This document shows, one piece after another, positions 15,360 through 24,166 of a stretch of 64,000 bases of DNA. The stretch comes from Pseudomonas donghuensis (GTDB taxonomy: Bacteria; Pseudomonadota; Gammaproteobacteria; Pseudomonadales; Pseudomonadaceae): positions 135,740 through 199,739 of the forward strand of contig NZ_JH650758.1 in NCBI RefSeq assembly GCF_000259195.1. The letters are read 5' to 3'. The position numbers were made by a program, and so were the translations under genes. The number at the start of each line of letters is the position of its first letter. Positions within the stretch are counted from its first letter, which is position 1. The notes under the pieces are model-generated. The model had not been told where the DNA came from and did no database searches. It worked only from the letters and a program-made list of their open reading frames with translations.

Positions 15360-18269
15360 ATGTCGCTCAGTACCCTGATCCATCGCTCCAGTCAGCCATG
15401 CCCTGAAGTCAGTGAACAGCAGGCCGCTTGCCTGTTGCAGGAGCATTTCGGCCTCAGCGGCGCATTACAAGCGCTGGGCAGTCAGCAGGACCTGAATTTT
15501 CGCCTGGACGCCCCCCAGGGGCGCTATGTGCTGAAAATCTGCCATGGTGATTACGCCATGGCCGAACTGCAGGCCCAGCACAGCGCCCTGGGTTACCTGC
15601 GCGATCAAGGGCTACGGGTGCCCGCCGTGCTGGCATCGCGAACGGGCGAGCAACTGCTGGCAGTAGAGGTGGGTGGTCAAGCTTTGCGCGTGCGCGTGCT
15701 CGACTATATAGACGGTAATTCGCTGACCCGAATCAAGCACATGGAGCCACGCCTGGTGGCGGAGCTTGGCCGTCTTTGCGCGCGAGTCGACCGAGCCCTG
15801 GCCGATTTCACCCACCCAGGGCTCGAACGTACCCTGCAATGGGACCCACGCCACGCCCAGGCATTGATCGAGCATCTGTTGCCGGTGCTGGCTGAAAGCC
15901 CGTATCAAGCGCGGATAAGCGCTGCCGCACAGCAGGCCAGGGTGCGTCTGCAACCGTTGGTCGACCAATTGCCGCTGCAGGCGGTGCACCTGGACATTAC
16001 CGATGACAACGCCGTCTGGGCGCGGGATGAGCAGCGGCAGTGGCAGCTGCAAGGGGTGATTGATTTTGGCGACCTGATGCACACCTGGCGCATCGCTGAT
16101 CTCTCGGTGACTTGCGCGGCATTGCTGCACCATGCCGAGGGTGACCCCTTGCGGATACTGCCGGCGATCGAGGCCTACCATGCGCTCAACCCGCTGACCA
16201 CAGCCGAACTCCAGGCCTTGTGGCCGCTAGTGGTAGCCCGGGCCGCGGTGTTGGTGCTGAGCGGTGAACAACAGCTGAGTGTCGACCCTGGTAACAGTTA
16301 CAGCCGCGACAACCTGGCCCATGAGTGGGAGATCTTCGATGTCGCCACCAGCGTGCCCTTCGAGCTGATGGAGGCGGCGATCCTGCAAGTGACCGGGCAT
16401 GAATTGCCCGCGCGGGTGCTGGAAGATTTCACGCCGCTGTTGCCACCCTCGGTCGCAGCACAGGTGGTAGGGGTGGATCTTGGCGTGCTCAGCGAGCATT
16501 ACCAGGCAGGGAACTGGGAGCAGCCGGGCATCGATCAGCGCTTGCTGGCCCAGCAGGCTGGCGATTCAGGCGCGGCCTGCACCTTGTACGGGCAGTACCG
16601 GTTGTCGCAGACCCACATCGATAACCCCGCGGAGCCGGCAACCTTCGCCCTGAATGTTGAGGTGCACCTGCCCGTAGCCACGGCGCTCAAGGCGCCCTGG
16701 GCCGGTACCTGGCACCAGTACGGCGAAGACAGCGGTTGCCTTGCGGGCAATGAATGCAACTTGTGGCTGCATGGGCTGAGCCAGGCGCCAGCCGCGGGGC
16801 AGGTGATAGCCCAGGGGCAGTCACTGGGCGCCAGTGCCGCACTGTTGAAGGTTCAGCTGTGCCGGGTTGCCGGGCTGTACCCGCCGGCCTTTGTCGTGCC
16901 TTCGCGGGCTCGGGCCTGGCAAGCAGTGTGCCCCTCGCCACAGGCCATCCTCGGTGTTGCCTGCAACGCCGAACCGCTGGTCGATGCCCAGGCTTTGCTG
17001 GCCCGGCGCGATGCCAGTTTCGCCCGCTCGCAGAAGCACTACTACCAGCAGCCGCCGCATATCGAGCGCGGCTGGCGCAACTACCTGTTCGACATGCAGG
17101 GGCGGGCTTACCTGGACATGCTCAACAACGTTGCAGTTCTTGGTCACGGGCATCCGCGCATGGTTGCCGAGTCGGCGCGGCAATGGTCGCTGCTCAATAC
17201 CAACTCGCGCTTTCACTATGCGGCCATCGCCGAATTTTCCGAACGCTTGCTGGCCCTGGCGCCGAGCGGCATGGACCGGGTGTTTCTGGTCAACAGCGGT
17301 ACCGAGGCCAACGACCTGGCGATTCGCCTGGCCTGGGCCTACAGCGGTGGGCGCGACTTGTTGAGTGTGCTCGAGGCCTATCACGGCTGGTCGGTGGCTA
17401 CCGATGCGATTTCCACTTCCATCGCTGACAATCCCCAGGCCCTGAGCACCCGGCCGGAATGGGTTCATCCGGTGATTGCCCCCAACACCTATCGCGGTGC
17501 CTTCCGTGGCGCCGCAAGCACCGCCGATTATTTGCGTGATGTCGATGCCAAGCTCGACGCACTGGCTGCCGAGCAACGGCAGCTGGCCGGCTTCATCTGT
17601 GAGCCGGTGTACGGCAATGCCGGCGGCATCTCGCTGCCGCCGGGTTACCTGCAACAAGTCTATGCCAAGGTACGGGCAGCGGGCGGCGTGTGCATTGCCG
17701 ATGAAGTGCAGGTCGGCTATGGCCGGCTGGGTACCTGGTTCTGGGGTTTCGAAGAACAGGGGGTTGTGCCGGACATCATCACCATGGCCAAGGGCATGGG
17801 TAACGGTCAGCCATTGGGTGCGGTGATCACCCGCCGGGAGATTGCCGAAGCGCTGGAGGCCGAAGGCTATTTCTTCTCCTCCGCCGGTGGCAGCCCGGTC
17901 AGTTGCCGCATTGGCATGGCCGTGCTCGATGTCATGGAAGAAGAGGGGTTGTGGGACAACGCCCGGGAAGTCGGCGGCTACTTCAAGTCACGGCTGCAGC
18001 AGTTAGTCGATAAACATCCGCTGGCGGGTGCCGTGCACGGTTCCGGCTTTTACCTGGGGCTGGAGCTGGTGCGTGATCGCCAGACCCTGGAGCCTGCCAG
18101 TGCCGAGACCACCCTCCTGTGCAACCGCCTGCGCGACCTGGGCATCTTCATGCAGCCCACAGGCGATTACCTGAACATCCTCAAGATCAAGCCGCCGATG
18201 TGCACCACCCGGGCAAGCGTGGACTACTTCGTCGACAGCATCGACCGGGTGTTGTCAGAAGACCTGTAA
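15360..18269 (+). CDS. Fused APH-type kinase / M23-like / class III PLP enzyme
   Basis: Three-part protein of 969 residues. Residues about 20-340 form an aminoglycoside phosphotransferase/choline kinase-type domain with ATP Lys59 ('YVLKI'), Brenner motif 'HLDITDDN' (His210, Asp212, Asn217) and metal-binding 'IDFGD' (from 234), so the kinase looks catalytically complete. Residues about 380-540 resemble a lysostaphin-type M23 fold ('VHLPVATALKAPWAGTW', 'AAGQVIAQGQSLGAS') but lack the zinc ligands. Residues about 560-969 are a class III aminotransferase domain with PLP Lys811 in 'ITMAKGMGNGQPLGAV'. Separate human proteins of these two families (hydroxylysine kinase and phospho-lyases) act in sequence, so a phosphorylate-then-eliminate route on an amino alcohol is possible. 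The downstream neighbours are agmatine genes. A terminator follows. Confidence 0.85.
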   Translation: MSLSTLIHRSSQPCPEVSEQQAACLLQEHFGLSGALQALGSQQDLNFRLDAPQGRYVLKICHGDYAMAELQAQHSALGYLRDQGLRVPAVLASRTGEQLLAVEVGGQALRVRVLDYIDGNSLTRIKHMEPRLVAELGRLCARVDRALADFTHPGLERTLQWDPRHAQALIEHLLPVLAESPYQARISAAAQQARVRLQPLVDQLPLQAVHLDITDDNAVWARDEQRQWQLQGVIDFGDLMHTWRIADLSVTCAALLHHAEGDPLRILPAIEAYHALNPLTTAELQALWPLVVARAAVLVLSGEQQLSVDPGNSYSRDNLAHEWEIFDVATSVPFELMEAAILQVTGHELPARVLEDFTPLLPPSVAAQVVGVDLGVLSEHYQAGNWEQPGIDQRLLAQQAGDSGAACTLYGQYRLSQTHIDNPAEPATFALNVEVHLPVATALKAPWAGTWHQYGEDSGCLAGNECNLWLHGLSQAPAAGQVIAQGQSLGASAALLKVQLCRVAGLYPPAFVVPSRARAWQAVCPSPQAILGVACNAEPLVDAQALLARRDASFARSQKHYYQQPPHIERGWRNYLFDMQGRAYLDMLNNVAVLGHGHPRMVAESARQWSLLNTNSRFHYAAIAEFSERLLALAPSGMDRVFLVNSGTEANDLAIRLAWAYSGGRDLLSVLEAYHGWSVATDAISTSIADNPQALSTRPEWVHPVIAPNTYRGAFRGAASTADYLRDVDAKLDALAAEQRQLAGFICEPVYGNAGGISLPPGYLQQVYAKVRAAGGVCIADEVQVGYGRLGTWFWGFEEQGVVPDIITMAKGMGNGQPLGAVITRREIAEALEAEGYFFSSAGGSPVSCRIGMAVLDVMEEEGLWDNAREVGGYFKSRLQQLVDKHPLAGAVHGSGFYLGLELVRDRQTLEPASAETTLLCNRLRDLGIFMQPTGDYLNILKIKPPMCTTRASVDYFVDSIDRVLSEDL

Positions 18270-18279
18270 CGCCTGAGCT

Positions 18280-18320
18280 AAAGCCGGTAGTTCGATTGTT
18301 ATCGGATTAACCGGCTTTTT
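18280..18320 (+). terminator. Rho-independent terminator of the fusion-enzyme gene
   Basis: AAAGCCGGT (18280-18288) pairs perfectly with ACCGGCTTT (18310-18318), running into T residues. The 21-base loop contains the first copy of a dyad operator (18292-18307). Confidence 0.8.
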
Positions 18321-18370
18321 ATTGGCTTTGTTTTTTAAGATGCCTCTTTTAAAGTCGATATTTATCGGAT
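18292..18370 (+). promoter_or_regulatory. Two dyad operators and promoter upstream of aguB
   Basis: Site 1 (18292-18307) TCGATTGTTATCGGAT and site 2 (18355-18370) TCGATATTTATCGGAT match at 14 of 16 positions, and each contains the dyad CGAT-N4-ATCG. They are 63 bases apart, close to six helical turns. Site 2 abuts a TATAAA box (18370-18375) that fits a -10 element for aguB. The arrangement suggests repression by a dimeric regulator binding both sites; the regulator gene is not obvious nearby. Confidence 0.5.
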
Positions 18371-18438
18371 ATAAAAGCCTCCATCATCACCGTGATGGCC
18401 TGGCCTAGTCGGTCCAGCCACCTGTCGAGGAGGAGTAA

Positions 18439-19317
18439 ATGAGCCGCACCGTTACTGTTGCCGCCACCCAGATGGCCTGCTCCTGGGACCGCCAGGGCAA
18501 CCTGGAAAGCGCCGAGCGGCTGGTCCGTGAAGCGGCCGCCAAGGGCGCGCAGATCATCCTGATCCAGGAGCTGTTCGAAACCCCGTACTTCTGCCAGAAG
18601 CCCAACCCGGACTATCTGCAGTTGGCCACGCCGGTTGAGGCCAATGCCGCCATCGGCCATTTCCAGAAGCTCGCCAAAGAGCTGCAGGTGGTGCTGCCGA
18701 TCAGCTTCTACGAGCTGGCCGGGCGTGCGCGATTCAACAGCATCGCGATCATCGATGCCGATGGCAGCAACCTGGGCGTGTACCGTAAAACCCACATTCC
18801 GGACGGCCCCGGCTACCACGAAAAGTACTACTTCAACCCGGGCGACACCGGCTTCAAGGTCTGGCAGACCCGTTACGCGAAAATCGGCGTAGGCATCTGC
18901 TGGGACCAGTGGTTCCCCGAGTGCGCACGCAGCATGGCCCTGCTCGGTGCCGAGCTGCTGTTCTACCCGACGGCTATCGGTAGCGAACCGCACGACAACA
19001 CCATCTCCTCGCGCGACCACTGGCAGCGTGTACAGCAAGGTCATGCCGGCGCCAACCTGATGCCGCTGATCGCCAGCAACCGCATCGGCCGCGAAGAGCA
19101 GGACGGCTACGACATCACCTTCTACGGCTCCTCTTTCATTGCCGACCAGTTCGGCGAGAAGGTCCAGGCGCTGAACGAGACCGAGGAGGGTGTGCTGGTG
19201 CATACTTTCGACCTCGACAAACTTGAGCACACCCGCAGTGCCTGGGGCACTTTCCGAGACCGTCGTCCGACGCTGTACGGCCCGGTGAAGACCCTCGACG
19301 GCGCGCTGCAATCCTGA
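18439..19317 (+). CDS. aguB: N-carbamoylputrescine amidohydrolase
   Basis: Nitrilase-superfamily amidase of 292 residues that converts N-carbamoylputrescine to putrescine, CO2 and ammonia. The catalytic triad is visible: Glu44 ('[11 protein letters not shown]'), Lys117 ('[11 protein letters not shown]') and Cys154 ('[12 protein letters not shown]'). Length and the 'CWDQWFPE' segment match AguB rather than other nitrilases. GAGGAGG lies just upstream of ATG. It is followed by aguA after 20 bases, so both agmatine-catabolic enzymes are co-transcribed. No aguR-type TetR regulator is adjacent, unlike P. aeruginosa. Confidence 0.95.
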   Translation: MSRTVTVAATQMACSWDRQGNLESAERLVREAAAKGAQIILIQELFETPYFCQKPNPDYLQLATPVEANAAIGHFQKLAKELQVVLPISFYELAGRARFNSIAIIDADGSNLGVYRKTHIPDGPGYHEKYYFNPGDTGFKVWQTRYAKIGVGICWDQWFPECARSMALLGAELLFYPTAIGSEPHDNTISSRDHWQRVQQGHAGANLMPLIASNRIGREEQDGYDITFYGSSFIADQFGEKVQALNETEEGVLVHTFDLDKLEHTRSAWGTFRDRRPTLYGPVKTLDGALQS

Positions 19318-19337
19318 TAGTTCAGCAAGGATCATCT

Positions 19338-20444
19338 ATGAAAACTCTCACCAGTACCCCGCGCGCCGACGGCTTCCACATGCCCGCCGAGTGGGCGCCA
19401 CAAACCCAGGTCTGGATGGTCTGGCCCGAGCGCCCGGACAACTGGCGCCTGGGCGGCAAGCCGGTGCAGGCTGCCCATGTGACGCTGGCCAAGGCCATCG
19501 CCCGTTTCGAGCCGGTGACCGTCGCCGTCTCCGCCGCCCAGTACGACAACGCTCGCGCCCGGCTCGACCTGCCGAACATCCGCGTGGTGGAAATCAGCAA
19601 CGACGATGCCTGGGTGCGTGATACCGGGCCGACTTTCGTCATCAATGACAGCGGCGAAGTGCGTGGCGTCGACTGGGGCTTCAATGCCTGGGGCGGCTTC
19701 GAGGGCGGCCTGTACTCGCCATGGAATCGTGACGAGCAACTGGCCAGCAAGGTGCTGGAGATGGAGCGCTGCCAGCGCTACCACACCGAAGGTTTCGTAC
19801 TCGAAGGTGGCTCGATTCACGTTGACGGTGAAGGCACGCTGATCACCACCGAGGAATGCCTGCTCAACCACAACCGTAACCCGCACCTGAACCGCGAGCA
19901 GATCGAAGCGATCCTGCGTGATCACCTGGCAGTGGACACCATCATCTGGCTGCCCGATGGCCTGTACAACGACGAGACCGACGGCCACGTCGACAACTTC
20001 TGTTGTTACGTTCGCCCAGGTGAAGTGTTACTGGCCTGGACCGATGATCCGCAAGACCCCAACTACGCACGCTGCCATGGTGCACTCGAGGTGTTGGAGA
20101 ACAGCCGTGACGCCAAAGGTCGCGCCTTTACCGTGCACAAGATGCCGATTCCGGGGCCGCTGTTCGCCAGCGAAGAAGAGTGCGCCGGGGTCGATCCGGT
20201 GGCCGGCAGCCAGGAGCGCAACCCGTCGGTACGCCTGGCCGGCTCGTACGTCAACTTCCTGATCGTCAACGGTGGCATCATCGCCCCAAGCTTCGACGAC
20301 CCGGCAGATGCTGAGGCTAGAGCGATTCTGGCGCGGGTGTTCCCCGATCACGAAGTGGTCATGATCCCTGGACGCGAGATGCTTCTGGGGGGCGGCAACA
20401 TTCATTGCCTGACCCAGCAGCAACCGGCTCCCGCCAAAGGCTGA
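19338..20444 (+). CDS. aguA: Agmatine deiminase
   Basis: Peptidylarginine deiminase-family enzyme of 368 residues converting agmatine to N-carbamoylputrescine and ammonia, the step before AguB. Visible signatures are '[13 protein letters not shown]', '[11 protein letters not shown]', '[12 protein letters not shown]', '[11 protein letters not shown]' and the catalytic Cys357 in '[13 protein letters not shown]' near the C-terminus. AAGGATC precedes ATG. The gene is closed by a strong terminator at 20461-20487. Together aguB and aguA allow use of agmatine as carbon and nitrogen source or as a putrescine source. Confidence 0.96.
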   Translation: MKTLTSTPRADGFHMPAEWAPQTQVWMVWPERPDNWRLGGKPVQAAHVTLAKAIARFEPVTVAVSAAQYDNARARLDLPNIRVVEISNDDAWVRDTGPTFVINDSGEVRGVDWGFNAWGGFEGGLYSPWNRDEQLASKVLEMERCQRYHTEGFVLEGGSIHVDGEGTLITTEECLLNHNRNPHLNREQIEAILRDHLAVDTIIWLPDGLYNDETDGHVDNFCCYVRPGEVLLAWTDDPQDPNYARCHGALEVLENSRDAKGRAFTVHKMPIPGPLFASEEECAGVDPVAGSQERNPSVRLAGSYVNFLIVNGGIIAPSFDDPADAEARAILARVFPDHEVVMIPGREMLLGGGNIHCLTQQQPAPAKG

Positions 20445-20460
20445 AGTGCAGCAAGCAAAG

Positions 20461-20487
20461 AGCCCGTCGATTGACGGGCTTTTTTTT
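20461..20487 (+). terminator. Terminator of aguBA
   Basis: AGCCCGTC (20461-20468), GATT loop, GACGGGCT (20473-20480), then seven T. Perfect stem and U-tract. Confidence 0.92.
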
Positions 20488-20630
20488 ATCCGCGGACGAC
20501 GATCGGCATAGCTTTTTGGCACACCTCTTGTATTTGTTTTGCATTGTATTTCAAACAGATAGGGCTCCTCAGTTCTGTCACAAAGTTTGAGTAGGTTAGC
20601 CGCTCACGGCCCCAGGGAGTACGTGTCGAA

Positions 20631-20831
20631 ATGAATGCAGCAAGTGAGCCGGCTTCGCCCCCATCAGCGGTGAATCACGAGTCCCTCCAGCGCGTGGCGC
20701 AGTGGTTGAAACACAATGGAGCAAACCGGGTCAGGAAGGCCGATCAGCGTCGCTCGTTGCTGGCGCGTTATCCGGCAGGCCTGCTTACTGAAGCAGAGCT
20801 GGAAGCGCTGCTGGGTGATGGCAGCCGCTAG
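20631..20831 (+). CDS. Small hypothetical protein, 66 residues
   Basis: A short ORF between two strong terminators, so it is an isolated transcription unit. The product is helical and charged, with a compact C-terminal pattern ('LLARYPAGLLTEAELEALLG') and a basic centre ('NRVRKADQRRSLLARY'); no signal peptide or membrane segment is seen. GGGAG lies about 13 bases before the ATG, further away than ideal. The upstream 20488-20630 stretch is A/T-rich and probably carries its promoter. I do not recognise the family. Confidence 0.6.
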   Translation: MNAASEPASPPSAVNHESLQRVAQWLKHNGANRVRKADQRRSLLARYPAGLLTEAELEALLGDGSR

Positions 20832-20851
20832 GTGGTTCGGCAGCAGCAATG

Positions 20852-20889
20852 AAAAGGGCGGCATTGTCTGAACAATGCCGCCCTTTTTT
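20852..20889. terminator. Bidirectional terminator between small ORF and TonB receptor
   Basis: AAAAGGGCGGCATTGT (20852-20867), CTGA loop, ACAATGCCGCCCTTTT (20872-20887), flanked by A on one side and T on the other. A 16-bp perfect stem serving the rightward small ORF and the leftward receptor gene. Confidence 0.92.
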
Positions 20890-20901
20890 GTTGCTGTGCT
20901 G

Positions 20902-23013
20902 TTAGAAACTATAGGTACCGGTAACGATCAGGCTGCGCGGGTCACCAAACTGGATCTGCGCGGCGCTGGTGGCCGAGCTGTAATAGGTCTTGTCGGTAAT
21001 GTTGTTGAGCGCCGCACGCAGGTCCCAGTCCTTGGTACGCACACCCACCAGGGCATCCCAGCGGCCATAGCCCGGTAGCACGGCGGTGTTCTGGTTGTCG
21101 GCATAACGCTCGCCGACCAGGGTCAGGCCGGTCTCGCCGTACCAGCCCATCTCCGGCTTCCAGGTCACGAACAGGCTGCCATTGTGCTTGGCGACGTTGC
21201 TCACGCGGTTGCCTTCCTGGCCGTTGTTGTCCTTGACGATGGTTGCATCCTGAATACCGATACCGCCGCGCACGTACCAGTTGCCAACGATGTTACCGGT
21301 GGCGGTCAGCTCGACGCCGCGGGAACGCTGCAGGCCCGAGAGCAGGGTGATGCCAGGGTTGTTCGGGTCGCTGGTACGGCGGTTGTAGAGTTCAAGCTCA
21401 TAGACCGCCAGGGTGGTGCTCAAGCGCTCGTCGAGCCAGTCGCTCTTGACCCCGATTTCCTTCTGCCGGGTTTGTTCCGGGCTGGTTTCGTTGGTGTTGC
21501 CGGCCGCGCCCGGGGTGATCCCGATCAGGCCTCCACCCACTGGCGAGAAGGTCTTGCTCCAGGAGGCATAGAAGGAATGTTCCTGCCAGGGCGAATAGAC
21601 CACGCCCAGGCGCGGGCTGGTGCTGTTGCTGTCCTGCTTCTCGGAGAGGCCGCGGACCTTGTTGATGGTTTCCACCTCGAACTGGTCGAAACGTACCCCC
21701 GCCAGCACTTGCCATTGATCGTTCAGGCGCAGTTGGTCCTGGAGGTACAAACCGCGGCTGTCGACTACGGTGTGGTTGTTGCTGGAGACCACCATGCGAC
21801 CGTTGTGTTGCAGGTCACGGTTGGGGTTGTTCAGGTCCAGGCCCGGAACCGGGCGAAAGCCCGCGCCCGAGGTCGCTGCAGTGTAGAGGATCGGGTCGCG
21901 ACGCTGGTTACCGAACTCAAGGCCGGTGAGCAGGGTGTGCTGCAGGCCGAAGGTGTCGAAGTTGCCTTCAAGTTCAAGGTTGTTGAACAGGTTGCGGGTG
22001 TTCAGGTCCTGCTGCCAGCGCTGGCGGGTGACCTGGTTGGTGGCGGCGTTGTAGCCGGTCAGGTAGGTGTTGTCGAAATCGCTGTTGAGCTTGAACAGGC
22101 CCAGGGTGTGGCGCACCTGCCAGTTGTCGCTGAGCTGGTAGTTCAGGCGCGAGCGCAGGGACTGGGCCTTGTCGTCGATGAAGTCACGCTGGGTATCGCC
22201 GTAGGTGGTGTCGCGGCCGACGTCGGCCGGGCGGCCGTTGACGCTGGGGATGCCGCGATCCGGGGTACGGTTGTAGCGGCTGTACTCATATTGCACCAGC
22301 CAGTTCAGCTCCGGGGTCAGCTGCCAGCTCATCGATGGCGCGAACAGCTGACGGCTGCCATCGATGCCGTCGCGGAAACTGTTGTTGTCCTGGTTGCCCA
22401 TGTTCAGGCGCAGGCTGATGTTATCGGTCGGATCGGCGCTGAGGTCGGCATACAGGCTGCGCAGGTCTTCGCTACCGCCCTGGGCCTCGATGCTGGAACG
22501 CCGGCCGGCTTCCGGCATCTTGCTCACGCGGTTGACGATCCCGCCCTGGCTGCCGCGGCCATAGAGTACGGCGGCCGGGCCCTTGAGCACTTCAATCCGC
22601 TCGATGTTGTGCAGGTCGCGCACGTACTGGCTGTCGTCGCGGATCCCGTCGAGGTAAAAGTCGTTGCTGGCGTCGAAGCCGCGGATGCGCACGCTGTCAA
22701 AGCGGGTATCGGCGCCGCTGCTGACGTTGGGGATGCCACTGAGTGCCTTGCCCAGGTCATTGTTGCCGTAGTCCAGCACGTTGCTGGTCTTCACCGCGTC
22801 GATGGCCTGAGGCACATAGCGGGCAGGCGTCGAGGTTCGGGTGGCAGTGCTGACTTCGCGTACCCGCGGGTCATCGCGCTCGCGGTCGGACTCGGCGGTG
22901 ACCGAGACCTCGGGCAGCGTGGTGGTGGCAGCGGCGACCAGGCCTGAGCTGAAAAACAGCGATAGGCCCAGGGTCAGGGGAGAAAGACGGCAGGGGGCAA
23001 ACATGGCGGACAT
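20902..23013 (-). CDS. TonB-dependent siderophore receptor
   Basis: Outer membrane receptor of 703 residues. Signal peptide at about 1-28 ('LSLFFSSGLVAAA'), then a short TonB-box region ('TLPEVSVTA'), the plug domain (about 55-160, 'DSVRIRGFDASNDFYLDGIRD', 'RIEVLKGPAAVLYGRGSQGG') and a 22-strand beta-barrel ending in Phe ('SLIVTGTYSF'). The plug begins right after the signal peptide, so there is no N-terminal signalling domain and it is not a FecA/FpvA-type transducer. The overall pattern resembles catecholate receptors (Fiu/PiuA-like), but the ligand is unproven. A Fur-box-like sequence lies about 30 bases upstream. TonB-linked iron acquisition is the expected role. Confidence 0.9.
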   Translation of the reverse strand: MSAMFAPCRLSPLTLGLSLFFSSGLVAAATTTLPEVSVTAESDRERDDPRVREVSTATRTSTPARYVPQAIDAVKTSNVLDYGNNDLGKALSGIPNVSSGADTRFDSVRIRGFDASNDFYLDGIRDDSQYVRDLHNIERIEVLKGPAAVLYGRGSQGGIVNRVSKMPEAGRRSSIEAQGGSEDLRSLYADLSADPTDNISLRLNMGNQDNNSFRDGIDGSRQLFAPSMSWQLTPELNWLVQYEYSRYNRTPDRGIPSVNGRPADVGRDTTYGDTQRDFIDDKAQSLRSRLNYQLSDNWQVRHTLGLFKLNSDFDNTYLTGYNAATNQVTRQRWQQDLNTRNLFNNLELEGNFDTFGLQHTLLTGLEFGNQRRDPILYTAATSGAGFRPVPGLDLNNPNRDLQHNGRMVVSSNNHTVVDSRGLYLQDQLRLNDQWQVLAGVRFDQFEVETINKVRGLSEKQDSNSTSPRLGVVYSPWQEHSFYASWSKTFSPVGGGLIGITPGAAGNTNETSPEQTRQKEIGVKSDWLDERLSTTLAVYELELYNRRTSDPNNPGITLLSGLQRSRGVELTATGNIVGNWYVRGGIGIQDATIVKDNNGQEGNRVSNVAKHNGSLFVTWKPEMGWYGETGLTLVGERYADNQNTAVLPGYGRWDALVGVRTKDWDLRAALNNITDKTYYSSATSAAQIQFGDPRSLIVTGTYSF

Positions 23014-23042
23014 CCGGGCATTTACGAGAAATGAAAAATCGC

Positions 23043-23061
23043 GCGAATGATAATGCTTGCC
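23043..23061 (-). promoter_or_regulatory. Putative Fur box upstream of TonB receptor
   Basis: GCGAATGATAATGCTTGCC matches the 19-base Fur consensus at 13 positions, including an unbroken AATGATAAT core. It lies 30-48 bases upstream of the receptor ATG, as expected for iron-repressed control. Confidence 0.6.
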
Positions 23062-23248
23062 ATTTACTAACGTTAACTGTTTCTAAACATGCTGGCGAGG
23101 TGTTTGTTTCAAAATATTTCTATTGATTGGCCTTGGGGCTGGTCAGCTATTTGTGCTGTTTTTCGCAACAAATCTGTAACCAGTGCAGCGTTTTTCGCAA
23201 CCTCCATCCGGCCTAACCTGACGGCATCACTTTTTCTCGGAGGCGCTC

Positions 23249-23938
23249 ATGCCCGTGCAAACCACCCTTCACTATGTTTTCGATCCGTTGTGTGGCTGGT
23301 GCTATGGTGCCGAACCGCTGATCAATGCTGCCAGTGGCCTGATGCCGGTCGTGCTGCATGGTGGCGGGATGATGGCCGGTGCCAATCGGCAAAAGGTTTC
23401 GGCGCAGTTGCGCGCCTTCGTCATGCCCCATGACCGGCGCATCGCCGAGTACACCGGGCAGCCTTTTGGCCGGGATTACTTCGAAGGACTGCTGCGCGAC
23501 AACGACGCCGTATTCGATTCGCAGCCGCCAATTGCCGCCATCCTTGCCGCGGAGCAATTGGCGGGCCGTGGCCTTGAACTGCTGGCGCGGTTGCAGCGTG
23601 CGCACTACATAGAAGGCCGACGGATTGCCGATGATGCGGTGCTCAAGGCCATCGCCGCCGAGATGGGGCTGCCTGCACACGCCTTTGCCAGCGCTTTGCT
23701 GGAAGTGGATTCAGAAAGCCACATGGGTACCAGCCGCGCGTTCATGGCCAGCGTCGGCGGGCAGGGTTTTCCAACCCTGGTGCTGGAACGGGAAGGGCGG
23801 CTGCAGGTGATCGATATCGGTCCCTTCCTCGGCAAGCCCGATGCCTTCGTGCAATGGCTGGACCGGGAGTTCTACCTGAGCGCGGACGCAAATGCCTCTA
23901 ACCCAGCGTTTTGCGCTCCGAATGGCTGCGACTTGTAA
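23249..23938 (+). CDS. DsbA-family protein, cytosolic FrnE-like
   Basis: Thioredoxin-fold protein of 229 residues with the active-site motif CGWC (Cys15-Cys18, 'FDPLCGWCYG') very close to the N-terminus and a long inserted helical domain before the cis-Pro segment ('GGQGFPTLVL'), as in the DsbA/FrnE group. No signal peptide is present, so it acts in the cytosol. Two further Cys lie near the C-terminus ('NPAFCAPNGCDL'). Substrate unknown; disulfide or glutathione-adduct handling is likely. GGAGG upstream supports the ATG. It is divergent from the TonB receptor. Confidence 0.85.
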   Translation: MPVQTTLHYVFDPLCGWCYGAEPLINAASGLMPVVLHGGGMMAGANRQKVSAQLRAFVMPHDRRIAEYTGQPFGRDYFEGLLRDNDAVFDSQPPIAAILAAEQLAGRGLELLARLQRAHYIEGRRIADDAVLKAIAAEMGLPAHAFASALLEVDSESHMGTSRAFMASVGGQGFPTLVLEREGRLQVIDIGPFLGKPDAFVQWLDREFYLSADANASNPAFCAPNGCDL

Positions 23939-24036
23939 GCAGAAACACTTACTTTTCACGAAATTTTGACACGCCGATCCGCACACGGATAGGATTCGGT
24001 CAACGCCTGTAGGCCCATCGGCCAAGAGTCCAGAAT

Positions 24037-24072
24037 AAAAGGCCCGCTGCGATCACTCGCAGGCGGGCTTTT
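24037..24072 (+). terminator. Stem-loop terminator after DsbA-like gene
   Basis: AAAAGGCCCGCTGCGA (24037-24052), short loop, TCGCAGGCGGGCTTTT (24057-24072); the arms pair with one offset bulge on each side and end in T residues. It lies about 100 bases after the DsbA-like stop and 95 bases before the porin start. Confidence 0.65.
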
Positions 24073-24097
24073 CATTTTTAGACCCGTGAGCGTCAAC

Positions 24098-24119
24098 CCA
24101 CGCAGGGGGCGTGGTTTTT
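24098..24119 (+). terminator. Second hairpin with T-run in the porin leader
   Basis: CCACGC (24098-24103), AGGGG loop, GCGTGG (24109-24114), then five T. It ends 47 bases before the porin ATG. It may back up the preceding terminator or act as an attenuator in the porin leader. Confidence 0.5.
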
Positions 24120-24166
24120 GGCGTTTGGTCGCAGAGCGTCTTTGACTAAGTAATAAGGAAAATAAA

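Noticed and set aside
21184..22947. Rightward frame of 587 codons opposite the TonB receptor
   Set aside because: Low-complexity Ala/Val product without motifs; the receptor on the other strand is certain.
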